From the NCBI GenBank assembly GCA_963738625.1, contig CAVTXH010000001.1, positions 124,001-188,000 of the forward strand: a stretch of 64,000 nt of DNA, read 5' to 3'. Of the stretch, positions 16,750 through 26,419 are shown piece after piece. Every line of letters starts with the position of its first letter. Position 1 is the first letter of the stretch. The stretch is from UBA7672 sp963738625. Lineage in GTDB: Bacteria > Pseudomonadota > Alphaproteobacteria > Caulobacterales > Hyphomonadaceae. The translations under genes and the position numbers were made by a program. A model generated the notes under the pieces. It had not been told where the DNA came from. It saw nothing but the letters and a program-made list of their open reading frames with translations, and made no database searches.

Positions 16750-18366
16750 TCAGTGCCGGAAGTGGCGCATGCCGGTGAAGACCATCGCCAGCTCGGCCTC
16801 GTCCGCCGCCTTGATGACCTCGTCATCGCGCACCGATCCGCCGGGCTGGATAACCGCCGTTGCGCCTGCCTGCTGTGCCTGCATCAGCCCGTCTGCGAAC
16901 GGGAAGAAGGCGTCTGATGCACACACCGACCCGATCGTCTGCGGCTCGGCCTTGCCGCCGGCCGCGGCGGCCGCGTCTTCTGCCTTGCGGCGCGCGATGC
17001 GGGCTGAATCGACCCGGCTCATCTGCCCTGCGCCGATGCCGACGGTAGCGCCGCTCTTCGCATAGATGATCGCGTTCGACTTGGTGTGCTTGCACACCTT
17101 GAACGCGAACAGCATGTCAGCGATTTCCTGCGGACTTGGCTTGCGCCTGGTCACAACTTTCAGGTCGGCTGCGGTGATGCGGCCATTGTCGCGGTCCTGC
17201 ACCAGCAGGCCGCCCGCAACGGTCTTGATGGTAATGCCGCGCGCCCCGGGGTCGGGCAGGCCCTCGGTCAGCAAGAGGCGCAGGTTCTTCTTCTTGGCGA
17301 ACACGGCAAGGGCCGCCTCATCCGCGCCCGGCGCGATGACGACTTCCGTGAAAATGTCGGAGATCGCTTCCGCCGTCGGTCCGTCGAGCGCCTGGTTCAC
17401 CGCGATGATGCCGCCGAATGCGGACACCGGATCGCACGCCAGCGCCGCGCGATAGGCTTCAACCACGGACTTGCCCGTGGCGACGCCGCAGGGGTTGGCG
17501 TGCTTGATGATCGCAACCGCGGCGGAAGCCTTCGGGTCGAACTCCGCAACCAGTTCGTATGCTGCATCCGTGTCGTTGATATTGTTGTAGCTCAGCTCCT
17601 TGCCCTGCATCTGGCGGGCGGTCAGCACGCCAGCCCGAGGCTCCGGGCCCGCATAGAGCGCCGCCTTCTGGTGCGCATTCTCGCCGTAGCGCAGCGTCTG
17701 CTTGAGGCGCCCGCCGAAGCCCCGCCACTCGCCCGCCTCTTCGCCGAGCTCGCGCCAGTACCATTCCGAGATCGCCGCGTCATAGGCCGCCGTGCGCGCA
17801 TAGGTCTTGGCGGCGAGCTTCCGACGCAGCTTCAGCGTGACGCCGCCCTCCGCCATCTCGGCCAGCGCCGCATCGACATCCGCACCGTCCGTACACACAG
17901 TCACGAAGTCTGCATTCTTGGACGCCGCGCGCAGCATGGCCGGCCCGCCAATGTCGATGTTCTCGACGCAGTCATCAAACCCGGCGCCCGACTGAACCGT
18001 CGCCTCGAACGGATAGAGGTTGATCCAGACCAGATCGATCGGCTCGATGCCATGCGTCTCGGCGGCGGCGCGGTGCTCGGCAAGGTCACGGCGGTACAGC
18101 AGGCCGCCATGCACTTTCGGATGCAGCGTCTTCACCCGCCCATCCATCATCTCGGGAAAGCCGGTAAGGTCGGCGACGTCGCGGACCTTCAGCCCTGCAT
18201 CTTTCAGCGCCTTGGACGTGCCGCCGGTCGAAACCAGATCGACGCCGGCAACCGCCAGTCTCTTCGCCCGCTCGACCAGCCCAGTCTTGTCCGAGACCGA
18301 AATCAGCGCGCGCTTGACGGCGACCCTGTCCGGAACGGTCTTGGGAGCGGCTTTCGGCGGGGACAT
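16750..18366 (-). CDS. purH: Bifunctional AICAR transformylase / IMP cyclohydrolase
   Basis: 538 aa from the ATG at 18366; a longer frame starts 13 codons earlier without support. The N-terminal domain (RALISVSDKTGL, STGGTSKAL, MDGRVKTLHPKVHGG) is the IMP cyclohydrolase. The C-terminal half (LRYGENAHQKAALY, KHANPCGVATG, DAFFPFADG) is the AICAR formyltransferase, with the catalytic Lys-His in KHANPCG. It does the last two steps of purine synthesis. Usually it directly follows the heparinase-family gene in this group; here a CapD-like gene intervenes. Confidence 0.96.
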   Translation of the reverse strand: MSPPKAAPKTVPDRVAVKRALISVSDKTGLVERAKRLAVAGVDLVSTGGTSKALKDAGLKVRDVADLTGFPEMMDGRVKTLHPKVHGGLLYRRDLAEHRAAAETHGIEPIDLVWINLYPFEATVQSGAGFDDCVENIDIGGPAMLRAASKNADFVTVCTDGADVDAALAEMAEGGVTLKLRRKLAAKTYARTAAYDAAISEWYWRELGEEAGEWRGFGGRLKQTLRYGENAHQKAALYAGPEPRAGVLTARQMQGKELSYNNINDTDAAYELVAEFDPKASAAVAIIKHANPCGVATGKSVVEAYRAALACDPVSAFGGIIAVNQALDGPTAEAISDIFTEVVIAPGADEAALAVFAKKKNLRLLLTEGLPDPGARGITIKTVAGGLLVQDRDNGRITAADLKVVTRRKPSPQEIADMLFAFKVCKHTKSNAIIYAKSGATVGIGAGQMSRVDSARIARRKAEDAAAAAGGKAEPQTIGSVCASDAFFPFADGLMQAQQAGATAVIQPGGSVRDDEVIKAADEAELAMVFTGMRHFRH

Positions 18367-18478
18367 GGGCGCATCCTCGTGCACGGGATGCGGGCGCGAT
18401 AGCACTAGCCGGCCCGGCGGCCAAACCCGAATCAGCGATCATCCACCGGGAAACGGCAGGCTTTCGTACAAAAAGCCC

Positions 18479-20386
18479 CTAGTGTACGTGCACCGCAGGC
18501 TCGCCCCAGGGATCTTCGGCGAACAGCTCGGGCGCCAGGGCCTGCATCATCGATAGAGACGCCTGTGGATCGCGCCGCGCGGCGTAGGAGACGATGGCGT
18601 CCAGCCGGGCCTGAACCTCGCCGATCGGCGGGGATTTCGACCACGCCACCTCGAGCACGCCATCGACCGAAGTCTCCTGCACCTGCTCGCGGTCGTAGAA
18701 CACCGTTTCGGTCAGCTTCTCGCCCGGGCGCGGGCCGGTGATGCGGATGAGGATATCCTGCCCAGGGGTCATGCCCTTCATGCGGATCATCTTCTCGGCG
18801 AGGTCCATGATGCGGACCGGCTCGCCCATGTCGAGCACGTAGAGCGTCGCCTCGTCGCTGTTCGACTTGGCCGAGATCGCGGCGGCCTGCAGCACCAGGG
18901 CGGATGCCTCCTCGACGCTCATAAAATAGCGCGTCATGTCGGCATGCGTGACCGTCACCGGCCCGCCCTCGGCGATCTGGCGCTCGAACAGCGGCGCGAC
19001 GGAGCCCTTCGACCCCAGCACGTTGCCGAAGCGCACGAGCGAGAAACGCGTGCCCGGCGCGGTCGGCGCGAACGCCTGGATGAAAAGCTCGGCGGCGCGC
19101 TTGGTTGCGCCCATCACATTGGTCGGGTTCACCGCCTTGTCGGTCGAGATGAAGGTGAACGACTTGACGCCGAGGCTGGCCGCAATGGTCGCCGCGCGGC
19201 GCGCGCCCAGCACGTTGGTGAGGATCGCCTCGTTCGGGTTTAGCTCCATCAGCGGCACATGCTTCAGCGCAGCTGCGTGGATCACCAGGTCGGGACCCGC
19301 ATCACGCATCGCCTGTTCAAGCCGCACCTCGTCGCGCACATCTCCGATGATGGCGCGGCGCACCACATTCGGGAAAGCGCGCGACAGCTCCTGGTCGATC
19401 TCGAACACGTTGAATTCAGAACAGTCGTAGATCGTCAGCTCCGCTGGCCCCAGCGCCGCGCACTGGCGCGCCAGCTCGCCGCCGATCGTGCCGCCGCCGC
19501 CCGTGATGAACACGCGCGCGCCGGAAATAAGCTCCGCCACCGGACCCATTTCAAGCCGGCGTTCAGGCCGGGCCAGCAGGTCGGCGGGCCGAATCTGCTC
19601 AAGCATGGCCGTCGGGCCAATGCGCAGCAGCGTCGCCTTGCGTGCGGAAGAAACGGCCAGCGCCGCTTCCATGGTCTTGCGATCTTCCGGAGGCGCCGCG
19701 ATCGCGATCCAAGGCAGTTCACCGAAACGAGCGGTGTAGTGGTCGAACAGGGTCGCGAGCTGGTCGAGCCCGCCCATCACCTGCACGCCTTCGATGTCGC
19801 GGCCGATCTCCAACGCATTCGTCTCCGCGATGCAGATTGCGCGGATCGGCGGGCCGGACGGCGCCTTGCGAACCGCGCGAAGCGCTTCAGCGACCGAATG
19901 AGCCGGGCCCACTACGATGGCGCGCGGCGCATAGGGCGGCTCGCGGCGGATAATGGCGGTCAAGTCGCCGGCGGCGTTGCCGCGCGCCCACAGGCGCACC
20001 AGCATCATCAGCGCCAGCCAGATCGGGAACTGCAGGTAGATGCTGGCCAGCGGATATCCTGACAGCGCCTTGGCCAAGATCAGAATGGGCAGCGACATCA
20101 GGTTGGCGAGCATTGCCGCCTGGAAGATACGCACCACGTCACGCAGCGAGGCATGGCGCCAGACCTGGCGCTGAATGCCGCGCAGCCAAAGCGAGAAGGA
20201 CGCCGCTACCCCGAAGGCGATGGCGACAAACAGATCGATCCAGGAGGGCGTACCCCGGCCCTGGAAGAAATAGACGATCTGCGGCGCCAGATACATCGCG
20301 AGCACGCCGGCGGCGACGTCATAGCCAAAACACAGGGCCTTTGCCTCAATGGCGGCCCGACGAACAGAACTCTCAACGCTTCTCAC
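18479..20386 (-). CDS. CapD/FlaA1-type nucleoside-diphosphate-sugar epimerase/dehydratase
   Basis: 635 aa from a GTG at 20386 that overlaps the stop of the upstream heparinase gene by 4 bp (GTGA), with GGGGGA before it. Residues 20-150 have four membrane helices. Residues about 280-600 form an SDR domain with NAD site FITGGGGTIGGELAR, VIHAAALKHVPLMELNP and FISTDKAVNPTNVMG. The Ser-Thr-Asp-Lys active site resembles PglF/WbpM/CapD 4,6-dehydratases for UDP-N-acetylglucosamine. It probably makes a deoxy-amino-sugar precursor for a surface polysaccharide at the inner membrane. Its placement inside the heparinase-purH block is unusual. Confidence 0.9.
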   Translation of the reverse strand: MRSVESSVRRAAIEAKALCFGYDVAAGVLAMYLAPQIVYFFQGRGTPSWIDLFVAIAFGVAASFSLWLRGIQRQVWRHASLRDVVRIFQAAMLANLMSLPILILAKALSGYPLASIYLQFPIWLALMMLVRLWARGNAAGDLTAIIRREPPYAPRAIVVGPAHSVAEALRAVRKAPSGPPIRAICIAETNALEIGRDIEGVQVMGGLDQLATLFDHYTARFGELPWIAIAAPPEDRKTMEAALAVSSARKATLLRIGPTAMLEQIRPADLLARPERRLEMGPVAELISGARVFITGGGGTIGGELARQCAALGPAELTIYDCSEFNVFEIDQELSRAFPNVVRRAIIGDVRDEVRLEQAMRDAGPDLVIHAAALKHVPLMELNPNEAILTNVLGARRAATIAASLGVKSFTFISTDKAVNPTNVMGATKRAAELFIQAFAPTAPGTRFSLVRFGNVLGSKGSVAPLFERQIAEGGPVTVTHADMTRYFMSVEEASALVLQAAAISAKSNSDEATLYVLDMGEPVRIMDLAEKMIRMKGMTPGQDILIRITGPRPGEKLTETVFYDREQVQETSVDGVLEVAWSKSPPIGEVQARLDAIVSYAARRDPQASLSMMQALAPELFAEDPWGEPAVHVH

Positions 20387-22125
20387 GCAGCGTCCCCCTG
20401 AACACCAGGCTCGATCCTGGAAAGCGCCCAACGCACCCGATTAGGCGCCTGAGTGCCGTCAGCCCTAGGATCGGCCCTTCCCCGGATCACCAATTGCCGT
20501 GTCTTGCGCGCGGCCTCGCTACCCCAATAGCGCGAATTCTCCACGGAAAGCAAAGTCTCACTGCGAAATCTCCAGACGCGTTGCCGCCGGGACAGGCCTA
20601 GGAATACCGTCCTATCGTCTGGCCCATCCACCAGCTGCACGTCCGGATGCAGATGGAAGCGGATTTCAAAAGGTTTCAGCGAGGAGGAAGGCATGGGCGC
20701 CGTCTCCGACATAGGCCGGGAGAGGCTGTCCTCGCCCGTAATGCGCGCCCCATTCTTTGCGACATAGAGCCTTCGCCGATAGATCAAGCCATGGCGTACG
20801 CGCCATCCCCCGTGCTGGCCTTCAAGCAAATACTGGTCGCCTTCCTCAAGTCGCCGGATTGACAGCTGTGCGGGCCCTTCGGGGGCCCGCAATCCCGTTG
20901 CGGGATCAAGCGTGAATACCGCTGAATCTTCACCGTTCAACGACAGTACCGAATGGGCCGCGGTCCGGCGGGCCGCATCCTTCAGCGCCGGCTCGAGGTC
21001 GGGATTGCAACCGCATGAGGTGAAGATGCGCTCCGGCCCATCATCGACAGCGATCGCCAGCGCGCCGGCATGAGCGCGTCCGCCATGGGGTCTTTCCGGG
21101 CCCGGACCCGCATCGACATACACGGTAAGCTCTTCGGCCTGCACGCGCTGGTAAGCCGACAAGCGCGCGAAGGAGAATTTCGAATTGAGCCCGCCATGCG
21201 GGCGCAGCGCTGCGTGCGCGGCGCCGCCGGATGCATCGCCCCCCCCGTTGGCGACGAGAACGCCGCCATCCGGCAGGTTGAAGAAGGACAGCATCGCCGC
21301 CATGCGCGGCTGCAGGCGCGTCAGGAAAGCCGGCGCAGCGATCCCGACGCGCAGCAGCAGCTCCTCGACCGTCTGGATGTCGAGCAGCGCCTCGGCGAGC
21401 GCTTCCGGACTGCGGCTGGCATGGCCGCCATCGGCGAGGATCTGCGTCGCGCATTCCGCCTCGAGCATCTGCAGGCCGGCCTCAAGCGCCTTGCGGTTGT
21501 CCTCGAGCGCCCCGCCGGCAATGGCTAGCGCCACGCCGATGCGGAACCGCGCCTGTGGATCGCACTCGTCGATGGCCGAGGCCTGGAGATGGCGCACCTG
21601 CCGCCCAAGCGAATCGAGCAAGCTCACCCTGCTCTCGGGCTGCAGGCTCCCGAACAGCCAGGGGCCTGCACACAGGAGATTCACGACCCGGTCGGCTGTA
21701 ACCCCAAGGCGCCAGCCGAAATTCTCCCATTTTCCGAACGTTTCCGACCATGCGACGGCCAGCGCCCGCGCGCGCGCCTCGCCCGGCGCGCCGAAAGAGG
21801 CGACATCGCGCAGCCAGTGGAAGCGATGGATGCGATCCGCAAAGTGCAGCGAAGGAAACGGCGGCCCCCACGGCGCGTGTCCCGGCGGCGTCTCGACGGT
21901 TGAGCCGCCAAACCGCCACTTGCCGTTGAGGATCGCCTCGCCGCGCTCTCGGTTGGACGCGCGCAGGTCTTTCGGGATCGCCGTCAGTCCGCTTGGCGCC
22001 GGACCCGAAATCCGCATCTTGTAGACGGGCGATGCCTGAATCGGCGCGCCGGAGCGGCCGGCGAGTTCAAGCCAGGCCGCGTCTTCGGCTTCGCGCCCGG
22101 TCGCGCCTGCGGGAGGAAGCGCCAT
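20383..22125 (-). CDS. Heparinase II/III family protein
   Basis: 580 aa. It has an N-terminal alpha/alpha-toroid (ADRIHRFHWLRDVASFGAPG, FGKWENFGWRLGVTADRVVN) and a C-terminal beta-sandwich with FEIRFHLHPDVQL, as in the heparinase II/III-like family found next to rsmB and purH across Alphaproteobacteria. The natural substrate of these conserved homologs is not established. No signal peptide is obvious. It starts 6 bp after rpe and overlaps the CapD-like gene by 4 bp, so rpe, this gene and the epimerase are one operon. Confidence 0.85.
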   Translation of the reverse strand: MALPPAGATGREAEDAAWLELAGRSGAPIQASPVYKMRISGPAPSGLTAIPKDLRASNRERGEAILNGKWRFGGSTVETPPGHAPWGPPFPSLHFADRIHRFHWLRDVASFGAPGEARARALAVAWSETFGKWENFGWRLGVTADRVVNLLCAGPWLFGSLQPESRVSLLDSLGRQVRHLQASAIDECDPQARFRIGVALAIAGGALEDNRKALEAGLQMLEAECATQILADGGHASRSPEALAEALLDIQTVEELLLRVGIAAPAFLTRLQPRMAAMLSFFNLPDGGVLVANGGGDASGGAAHAALRPHGGLNSKFSFARLSAYQRVQAEELTVYVDAGPGPERPHGGRAHAGALAIAVDDGPERIFTSCGCNPDLEPALKDAARRTAAHSVLSLNGEDSAVFTLDPATGLRAPEGPAQLSIRRLEEGDQYLLEGQHGGWRVRHGLIYRRRLYVAKNGARITGEDSLSRPMSETAPMPSSSLKPFEIRFHLHPDVQLVDGPDDRTVFLGLSRRQRVWRFRSETLLSVENSRYWGSEAARKTRQLVIRGRADPRADGTQAPNRVRWALSRIEPGVQGDAA

Positions 22126-22131
22126 GCTACC

Positions 22132-22803
22132 TCACCCGCGAGGTTTCGCGCCGCGCAACGCGGTCATGGCGTCGCGATAGCCAGCCTGCCCCTTGCCGAA
22201 CACGGCAGAGCCCGCGACCAGCGCGGTGGCGCCTGCCGAAATCACGGCGCCTGCGTTTTCGGGAATGACGCCGCCATCGACTTCAAGAATGGCGTCGAGC
22301 TTGCGCGCATCGAGCTTCTTGCGGATCGCCTCGATCTTGCGGAGCTGGCTGTCGATGAATTTCTGCCCGCCGAAGCCGGGATTGACGCTCATCACCAGGA
22401 TTAGATCGAGCTCTTCGAGGGTGGGATCGAGCACGTCGGCATGCGTCGACGGGTTCAGGGCCGCGCCGGCCTTCTTGCCGAGTTTCTTGATCACCTGGAT
22501 CGTCCGATGGAAGTGCGGGCCTGCTTCTGGGTGCGCCGTGATGATATCCGCCCCAGCGGCCGCGAACGCCTCGAGATAGGGATCGACCGGCGAGATCATC
22601 AGGTGGACGTCGAACGGCTTTCTGGTGTGCGGCCGCAGCTTCTCGATCACTGCCGGGCCAATTGTAATGTTCGGGACAAAGTGCCCGTCCATAACGTCGA
22701 TATGGATCATGTCGCATCCCGCTTCATCGACGGCGCGGATTTCCTCGCCCAAACGAGCGAAATCGGCCGCCAGAATCGAGGGCGAGATCAGGATATCCGA
22801 CAT
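22132..22803 (-). CDS. rpe: Ribulose-phosphate 3-epimerase
   Basis: 223 aa TIM barrel. SPSILAADFARLGEE, MIHIDVMDGHFVPN (metal His/Asp) and VMSVNPGFGGQKFI are diagnostic. Interconverts ribulose-5-P and xylulose-5-P. First gene of the rpe-heparinase-epimerase run; a ribosome-binding site (GGGCGACATG region) is weak. Confidence 0.96.
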   Translation of the reverse strand: MSDILISPSILAADFARLGEEIRAVDEAGCDMIHIDVMDGHFVPNITIGPAVIEKLRPHTRKPFDVHLMISPVDPYLEAFAAAGADIITAHPEAGPHFHRTIQVIKKLGKKAGAALNPSTHADVLDPTLEELDLILVMSVNPGFGGQKFIDSQLRKIEAIRKKLDARKLDAILEVDGGVIPENAGAVISAGATALVAGSAVFGKGQAGYRDAMTALRGAKPRG

Positions 22804-22889
22804 GTCGCCCGGCCTAGCAGCGGCCTACCTGCGGTGCAAGGCGAGCCGGCCCTCCCGGCGCAGGCGGAAACGGGATGCCTGAAACGGCG

Positions 22890-22915
22890 CCGCCCGGACT
22901 TTAGGGTCCGGGCGG
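22890..22915 (-). terminator. Hairpin terminator after the glycine-zipper lipoprotein gene
   Basis: Perfect 10-bp stem CCGCCCGGAC/GTCCGGGCGG with a 6-nt loop, 39 bp beyond the stop of the gene at 22955. The following T-tract on the minus strand is weak (CGCCGTTTC), so termination may be partial. Confidence 0.55.
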
Positions 22916-22954
22916 TCTCGATTTCACTGCACTGTGGGATAAACCGGGAAAGAC

Positions 22955-23479
22955 TCAGTAACCGATCGAGGCGTTCTGCGGGATCACGCGGGCGCGTTCG
23001 CCATACTCGACCAGCACCGGGGTGCCGTTGCCGATGGCGATGTCGCCGCCTTGGGTGATCGTCACCAGTTCGCCCGAGCGCAGGCGAACCGTATAGGCGA
23101 AGCCGGGCTTCTGGGTGGCGGACTTGCCGACCGCATTGCCGAGCACGCCGCCAGCGACAGCGCCGACAACGGCGCCAGCGGTGTTGGCGGCGCGGCCGCC
23201 GCCGACCTGGCCGCCGGCGAGGCCGCCAAGAACGGCGCCGGTCGCGGTGCCGACGGTGGAGCCGGTCTGCGAACCTTCGATGATGATGGCTCGGGAGGCG
23301 ACAACAGTGCCTTCCTCGACGCGGGCGACGGCGCCAACGGCGCCGCGCTCATACGAGTTGGCGCCGAGACCCGAAGCACAGCCGGCGAGGGCAAGCGCAA
23401 GAACCGCGAAGGCCGCCGCGAAAGATTTCGAGGGCTTCAGCGTGTTGGGCGCCGAATATTGCGAGAATGACGTGTCCAT
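22955..23479 (-). CDS. Glycine-zipper outer-membrane lipoprotein (SlyB-like)
   Basis: 174 aa. The start at 23479 follows AGGAG about 11 nt upstream. Signal sequence ends at lipobox LALAGC (Cys about 31). The middle (residues about 70-125) is a glycine zipper (TGAVLGGLAGGQVGGGR, AGAVVGAVAGGVLGNAVG) that inserts in or packs against the outer membrane, as in SlyB/Pal-type proteins. The C-terminal beta domain resembles the SlyB tail (YTVRLRSGELVTITQ, GTPVLVEYGERARVIP). Envelope integrity is the likely role. Confidence 0.85.
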   Translation of the reverse strand: MDTSFSQYSAPNTLKPSKSFAAAFAVLALALAGCASGLGANSYERGAVGAVARVEEGTVVASRAIIIEGSQTGSTVGTATGAVLGGLAGGQVGGGRAANTAGAVVGAVAGGVLGNAVGKSATQKPGFAYTVRLRSGELVTITQGGDIAIGNGTPVLVEYGERARVIPQNASIGY

Positions 23480-23660
23480 CTGGTGCAGACTCCTGTCGGG
23501 CGGGGGCATTGAGAGAGGATCCGCCCCTACACACAAAGTTATACCTTGGTCGGCTGAACCCGACCTGAACCCTTTCGTTCGGTTTCGTTGCTTATCGAGG
23601 GCTGAATTGTGTCAATTCCGCCCCCTTCCTAACCACGTCGGGATCGGGATTTGAATGGGC

Positions 23661-25055
23661 TCAGCCGCACGTTCGTTCAAGACGTGCGATGTAGAAAACG
23701 TCTGATTTTATTGGCTCTGCGACGTTTTCGCTCATGCCGGGTGTTTTTGAGTCCCGCGCTGGCGGCGCGGTCATTACATCCCCGTCATCCGTTAACGATT
23801 GGACGAAACCCGGGACCTCGGTGAATTCGACTTTTACTCTTCGCCACCCGCCCGAAACGATCGCTGCCTCGATCACATCGGAGCCTTCCTCGGCGGCAGG
23901 CGTGGCGACGCAATAGACCAACCGCCCGCCAGGCTTCAGCATCTCGCCGGCTGCATCGATCAGCGCGCGCTGCACGGCGGGAAAGCGCGAGAAGTCTTTC
24001 GGATCGCGCCGCCAGATCGCTTCAGGATGCCGCCGGATAATCCCGAGCGCGGAACAGGGTGCATCGATCAGCACCCCATCCAGCCGCGAGGCCGGGCGCC
24101 ATGTCCGCGCGTCCTGCTCGACGATTTCGAACGCGAGCTTTGCGCGCTCGGCATTCTCCTTCAGGCGCGCGATGCGCTGCCGCGAAATGTCCAGCGCCGT
24201 CAGCCTCGCGCCCATCGACGCGAGTTGGAGCGCCGTCGCGCCCGGCGCCGAGCACAGGTCCGCCACCGCCCTCCCCGATACATCACCCATCAGCTTCGCC
24301 GCCAGCGAGGCCGCCGCGTCCTGCACCCACCATACGCCGTCCACATAGCCCGGCAGGTCGGTGAGCCTTGCCCCGCTCGCCAGCCGCACCGATCCATTGG
24401 CCAGCGCCGCGCCCTTCAGCCGCTCCGCCCACACCGCTGGGTCCCCACCCGGTTTCAGCGTCACATCCAGCGGCGGCTCTTCCAGCTGCAGCTCCGCCAT
24501 CGCCTCGGCGCGCGCGATCCCTAGCGAGGATTTCAGCTTGGCCGCCAGCCAGTCCGGCCAGACCGCCGTCGCCGGCGTCGCTTGGAACACCTCCGCCTCC
24601 CGGCTCGCCCGCCGCAGCACGGCATTGATCAGCCCGCCGCCGCGCTTGGCCTCGCGCCAGTTGCGCGCCGCCTCCACCGTCGCCGCTACAGCCGCATGCG
24701 GCGCGACGTCCAGCATCCAGAGCTGCGCCGCTCCCGTCACCAGCAGCGCCCGCACCGGCGCCTCTATGTCCGCGATCGGCCGGTCCAGCATGCCGCCCAG
24801 CGCCCAGCCGATCCGCCCCACGCCGCGCAGCCCGGCGCCGGCTATCGCCCGCGCAAAGCCCCGGTCAGGTCCTTCGAGCCGCCTGAACGTTCTGCTCTTG
24901 TCGAATGCGGTTTCGAGGTCGGCGCCGTTATCCAGCGTCTCGTGCAGCAACTCCGCCGCCGCCAGCCGGCTCTGCCAGCCTGCCACGGCCTCGCGCGGCG
25001 GCGAGGCGTCTTGTCTAGCGAGCCTGCGGGCAGGCTTGTTGGTAGGTCGCGACAT
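23661..25055 (-). CDS. rsmB: 16S rRNA (cytosine-C5)-methyltransferase RsmB-like
   Basis: 464 aa. An N-terminal NusB-like helical domain (residues 25-170) precedes a SAM-dependent Rossmann domain with SAM loop ADLCSAPGATALQLASMG and the motif DAPCSALGIIRRHPE, which carries a catalytic Cys. The second Cys, usually TC, appears in VYCVATPAAEEG. It methylates a cytosine in 16S rRNA. In this lineage it lies between htpX and the heparinase-purH block. No strong terminator separates it from the lipoprotein gene. Confidence 0.9.
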   Translation of the reverse strand: MSRPTNKPARRLARQDASPPREAVAGWQSRLAAAELLHETLDNGADLETAFDKSRTFRRLEGPDRGFARAIAGAGLRGVGRIGWALGGMLDRPIADIEAPVRALLVTGAAQLWMLDVAPHAAVAATVEAARNWREAKRGGGLINAVLRRASREAEVFQATPATAVWPDWLAAKLKSSLGIARAEAMAELQLEEPPLDVTLKPGGDPAVWAERLKGAALANGSVRLASGARLTDLPGYVDGVWWVQDAAASLAAKLMGDVSGRAVADLCSAPGATALQLASMGARLTALDISRQRIARLKENAERAKLAFEIVEQDARTWRPASRLDGVLIDAPCSALGIIRRHPEAIWRRDPKDFSRFPAVQRALIDAAGEMLKPGGRLVYCVATPAAEEGSDVIEAAIVSGGWRRVKVEFTEVPGFVQSLTDDGDVMTAPPARDSKTPGMSENVAEPIKSDVFYIARLERTCG

Positions 25056-25111
25056 CGGCGCGGTCCCTACTCCCTCCTGCCCGCCCTGTCATCTCGAACC
25101 CTGAAAGCGAA

Positions 25112-25140
25112 ACGGCCCTCTCCGGTAAGGAGAGGGCCGT
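25112..25140 (-). terminator. Strong terminator after htpX
   Basis: Perfect 12-bp stem ACGGCCCTCTCC/GGAGAGGGCCGT with a 5-nt loop, then TTTCGCTTTC on the minus strand, 25 bp after the htpX stop. Confidence 0.8.
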
Positions 25141-25164
25141 GTCGTCTGTCGCGGGACGAGAAGC

Positions 25165-25992
25165 TTACTCGGTGCCGTCCATCTCGGCCGCCTGGCGATG
25201 CAGGCGGGCGATGCGGCGTTCGGTCGGCGGGTGGGTCGCGCTGGCGGTGCGGCGCTTGCCGTGCAGCGGATCGATGACGAACATGTGGGCCGTCGCCGGG
25301 CTGCGCTCGGCCAGCGGGTTCAGCAGCGACATGGTGTGGCGCTCGAGCTTCAGCAGGGCATGAGCGAGGTTGATCGGCGCGCCGCAGATCTCGCCGGCCA
25401 TGCGGTCGGCGGCGTATTCGCGCCTGTGGCTCTGGCCGACGCGGGCGACGAGGCCGGCAACGATCTTCGAGACACGCTTGCGCTGACCGACCGGATAGGC
25501 AAGCAGGCCAAAAATCGTGGTCAGCAGCGCGGCCAGGGCCGAGCAGACGCCCATCGCCAGTGCGTCCCCACGTTTGACGTGAGCCAGCTCGTGCGCCACC
25601 ACGGCCGACACCTCTGCGCGGGTCAGCGTCTTAAGCAGGCCGTCGGTGACGGCGATCGAGGCGTGGTTGGTGTCGCGGCCCGCCACGAAGGCGTTGGGCT
25701 GGAAGGCGTCGACGATATAGGTGCGCGGGCGCGGCATGTTGGCCCGCATCGCCAGCTTGTCGCAGTCGGCGACAAAAGCGCGGATCATCGGCGAGGCGTC
25801 ATCCGAGCCGACCTCGCGCGCATTGTGCAGCTTGAGCACGATCTTCTCGGCGTACCAGAAGATGATGATATGGAAGGCGAGCGCGATCAGCGTGCCGATC
25901 AGCGCGCCTTCGCGTTGCGCGATCCACCAGCCCATGCCTGCGAAGGCGAGGTGGACTAGCAGCATCAGCCCGGCGGCCTTGAAATAACTCAT
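25165..25992 (-). CDS. htpX: Membrane zinc metalloprotease HtpX
   Basis: 275 aa from the ATG at 25992, giving MSYFKAAGLMLLVHLAF. The frame stays open another 110 codons upstream, but those residues are not HtpX-like. Helices near the N-terminus and at about 140-190 flank the active site AVVAHELAHVKRGD (HEXXH); the third ligand is the Glu in RREYAADRMAGE. M48 family, degrades damaged inner-membrane proteins. Divergent from the SDHAF4-like gene, as in many Alphaproteobacteria. Confidence 0.94.
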   Translation of the reverse strand: MSYFKAAGLMLLVHLAFAGMGWWIAQREGALIGTLIALAFHIIIFWYAEKIVLKLHNAREVGSDDASPMIRAFVADCDKLAMRANMPRPRTYIVDAFQPNAFVAGRDTNHASIAVTDGLLKTLTRAEVSAVVAHELAHVKRGDALAMGVCSALAALLTTIFGLLAYPVGQRKRVSKIVAGLVARVGQSHRREYAADRMAGEICGAPINLAHALLKLERHTMSLLNPLAERSPATAHMFVIDPLHGKRRTASATHPPTERRIARLHRQAAEMDGTE

Positions 25993-26151
25993 CGCGCGTC
26001 TCTCTCGTTCTCCGGGGCTCATCCCGGGGTCTCGAAATCTGGGTCTGGCGGCGCTCGGAAACGGCTTTGAATCCGGCGACGCCATGGTCAGACGATCTTG
26101 GTGAAAGCATCCTTTCCAAATCGCTGAAAATTGGTGAACGTGGAGGTGATG

Positions 26152-26412
26152 ATGAATGAAAATGATCCTGCCGGTGACGATCGTGGCGATGACGACGCCC
26201 CCTCTCCTTCCGGCAATGCAACGACGAGAATCCCAGACGCCGCGCCGGGAAAGGCGCTCAGCCCCGAAGCGGTCCGCGCGCTTCAGGAGGCCGAAGCGCG
26301 ACGCAAGGCCGCGACCCGGCAAGAATTGCCTATCGAGATAAACGGCCGCGACGGCGAGGAACCCACGCGCTACGGCGACTGGGAGAAAAAAGGCATCGCC
26401 GTAGATTTCTGA
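26152..26412 (+). CDS. DUF1674 / SDHAF4-like succinate dehydrogenase assembly factor
   Basis: 86 aa. The start is ATG 26152 or the adjacent 26149; GGAGG ends 5 nt before 26152, so I use that. The conserved tail is EINGRDGEEPTRYGDWEKKG followed by IAVDF, the signature of DUF1674, whose eukaryotic member SDHAF4 helps load the flavoprotein subunit of succinate dehydrogenase. The N-terminus is acidic and disordered. Divergent from htpX. Confidence 0.88.
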   Translation: MNENDPAGDDRGDDDAPSPSGNATTRIPDAAPGKALSPEAVRALQEAEARRKAATRQELPIEINGRDGEEPTRYGDWEKKGIAVDF

Positions 26413-26419
26413 GTATGCC

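Noticed and set aside
17086..18402. 438-codon plus-strand open frame antisense to purH
   Set aside because: High GC makes long shadow frames; the product is Arg-rich with no recognisable domain, while the minus strand encodes a complete PurH.
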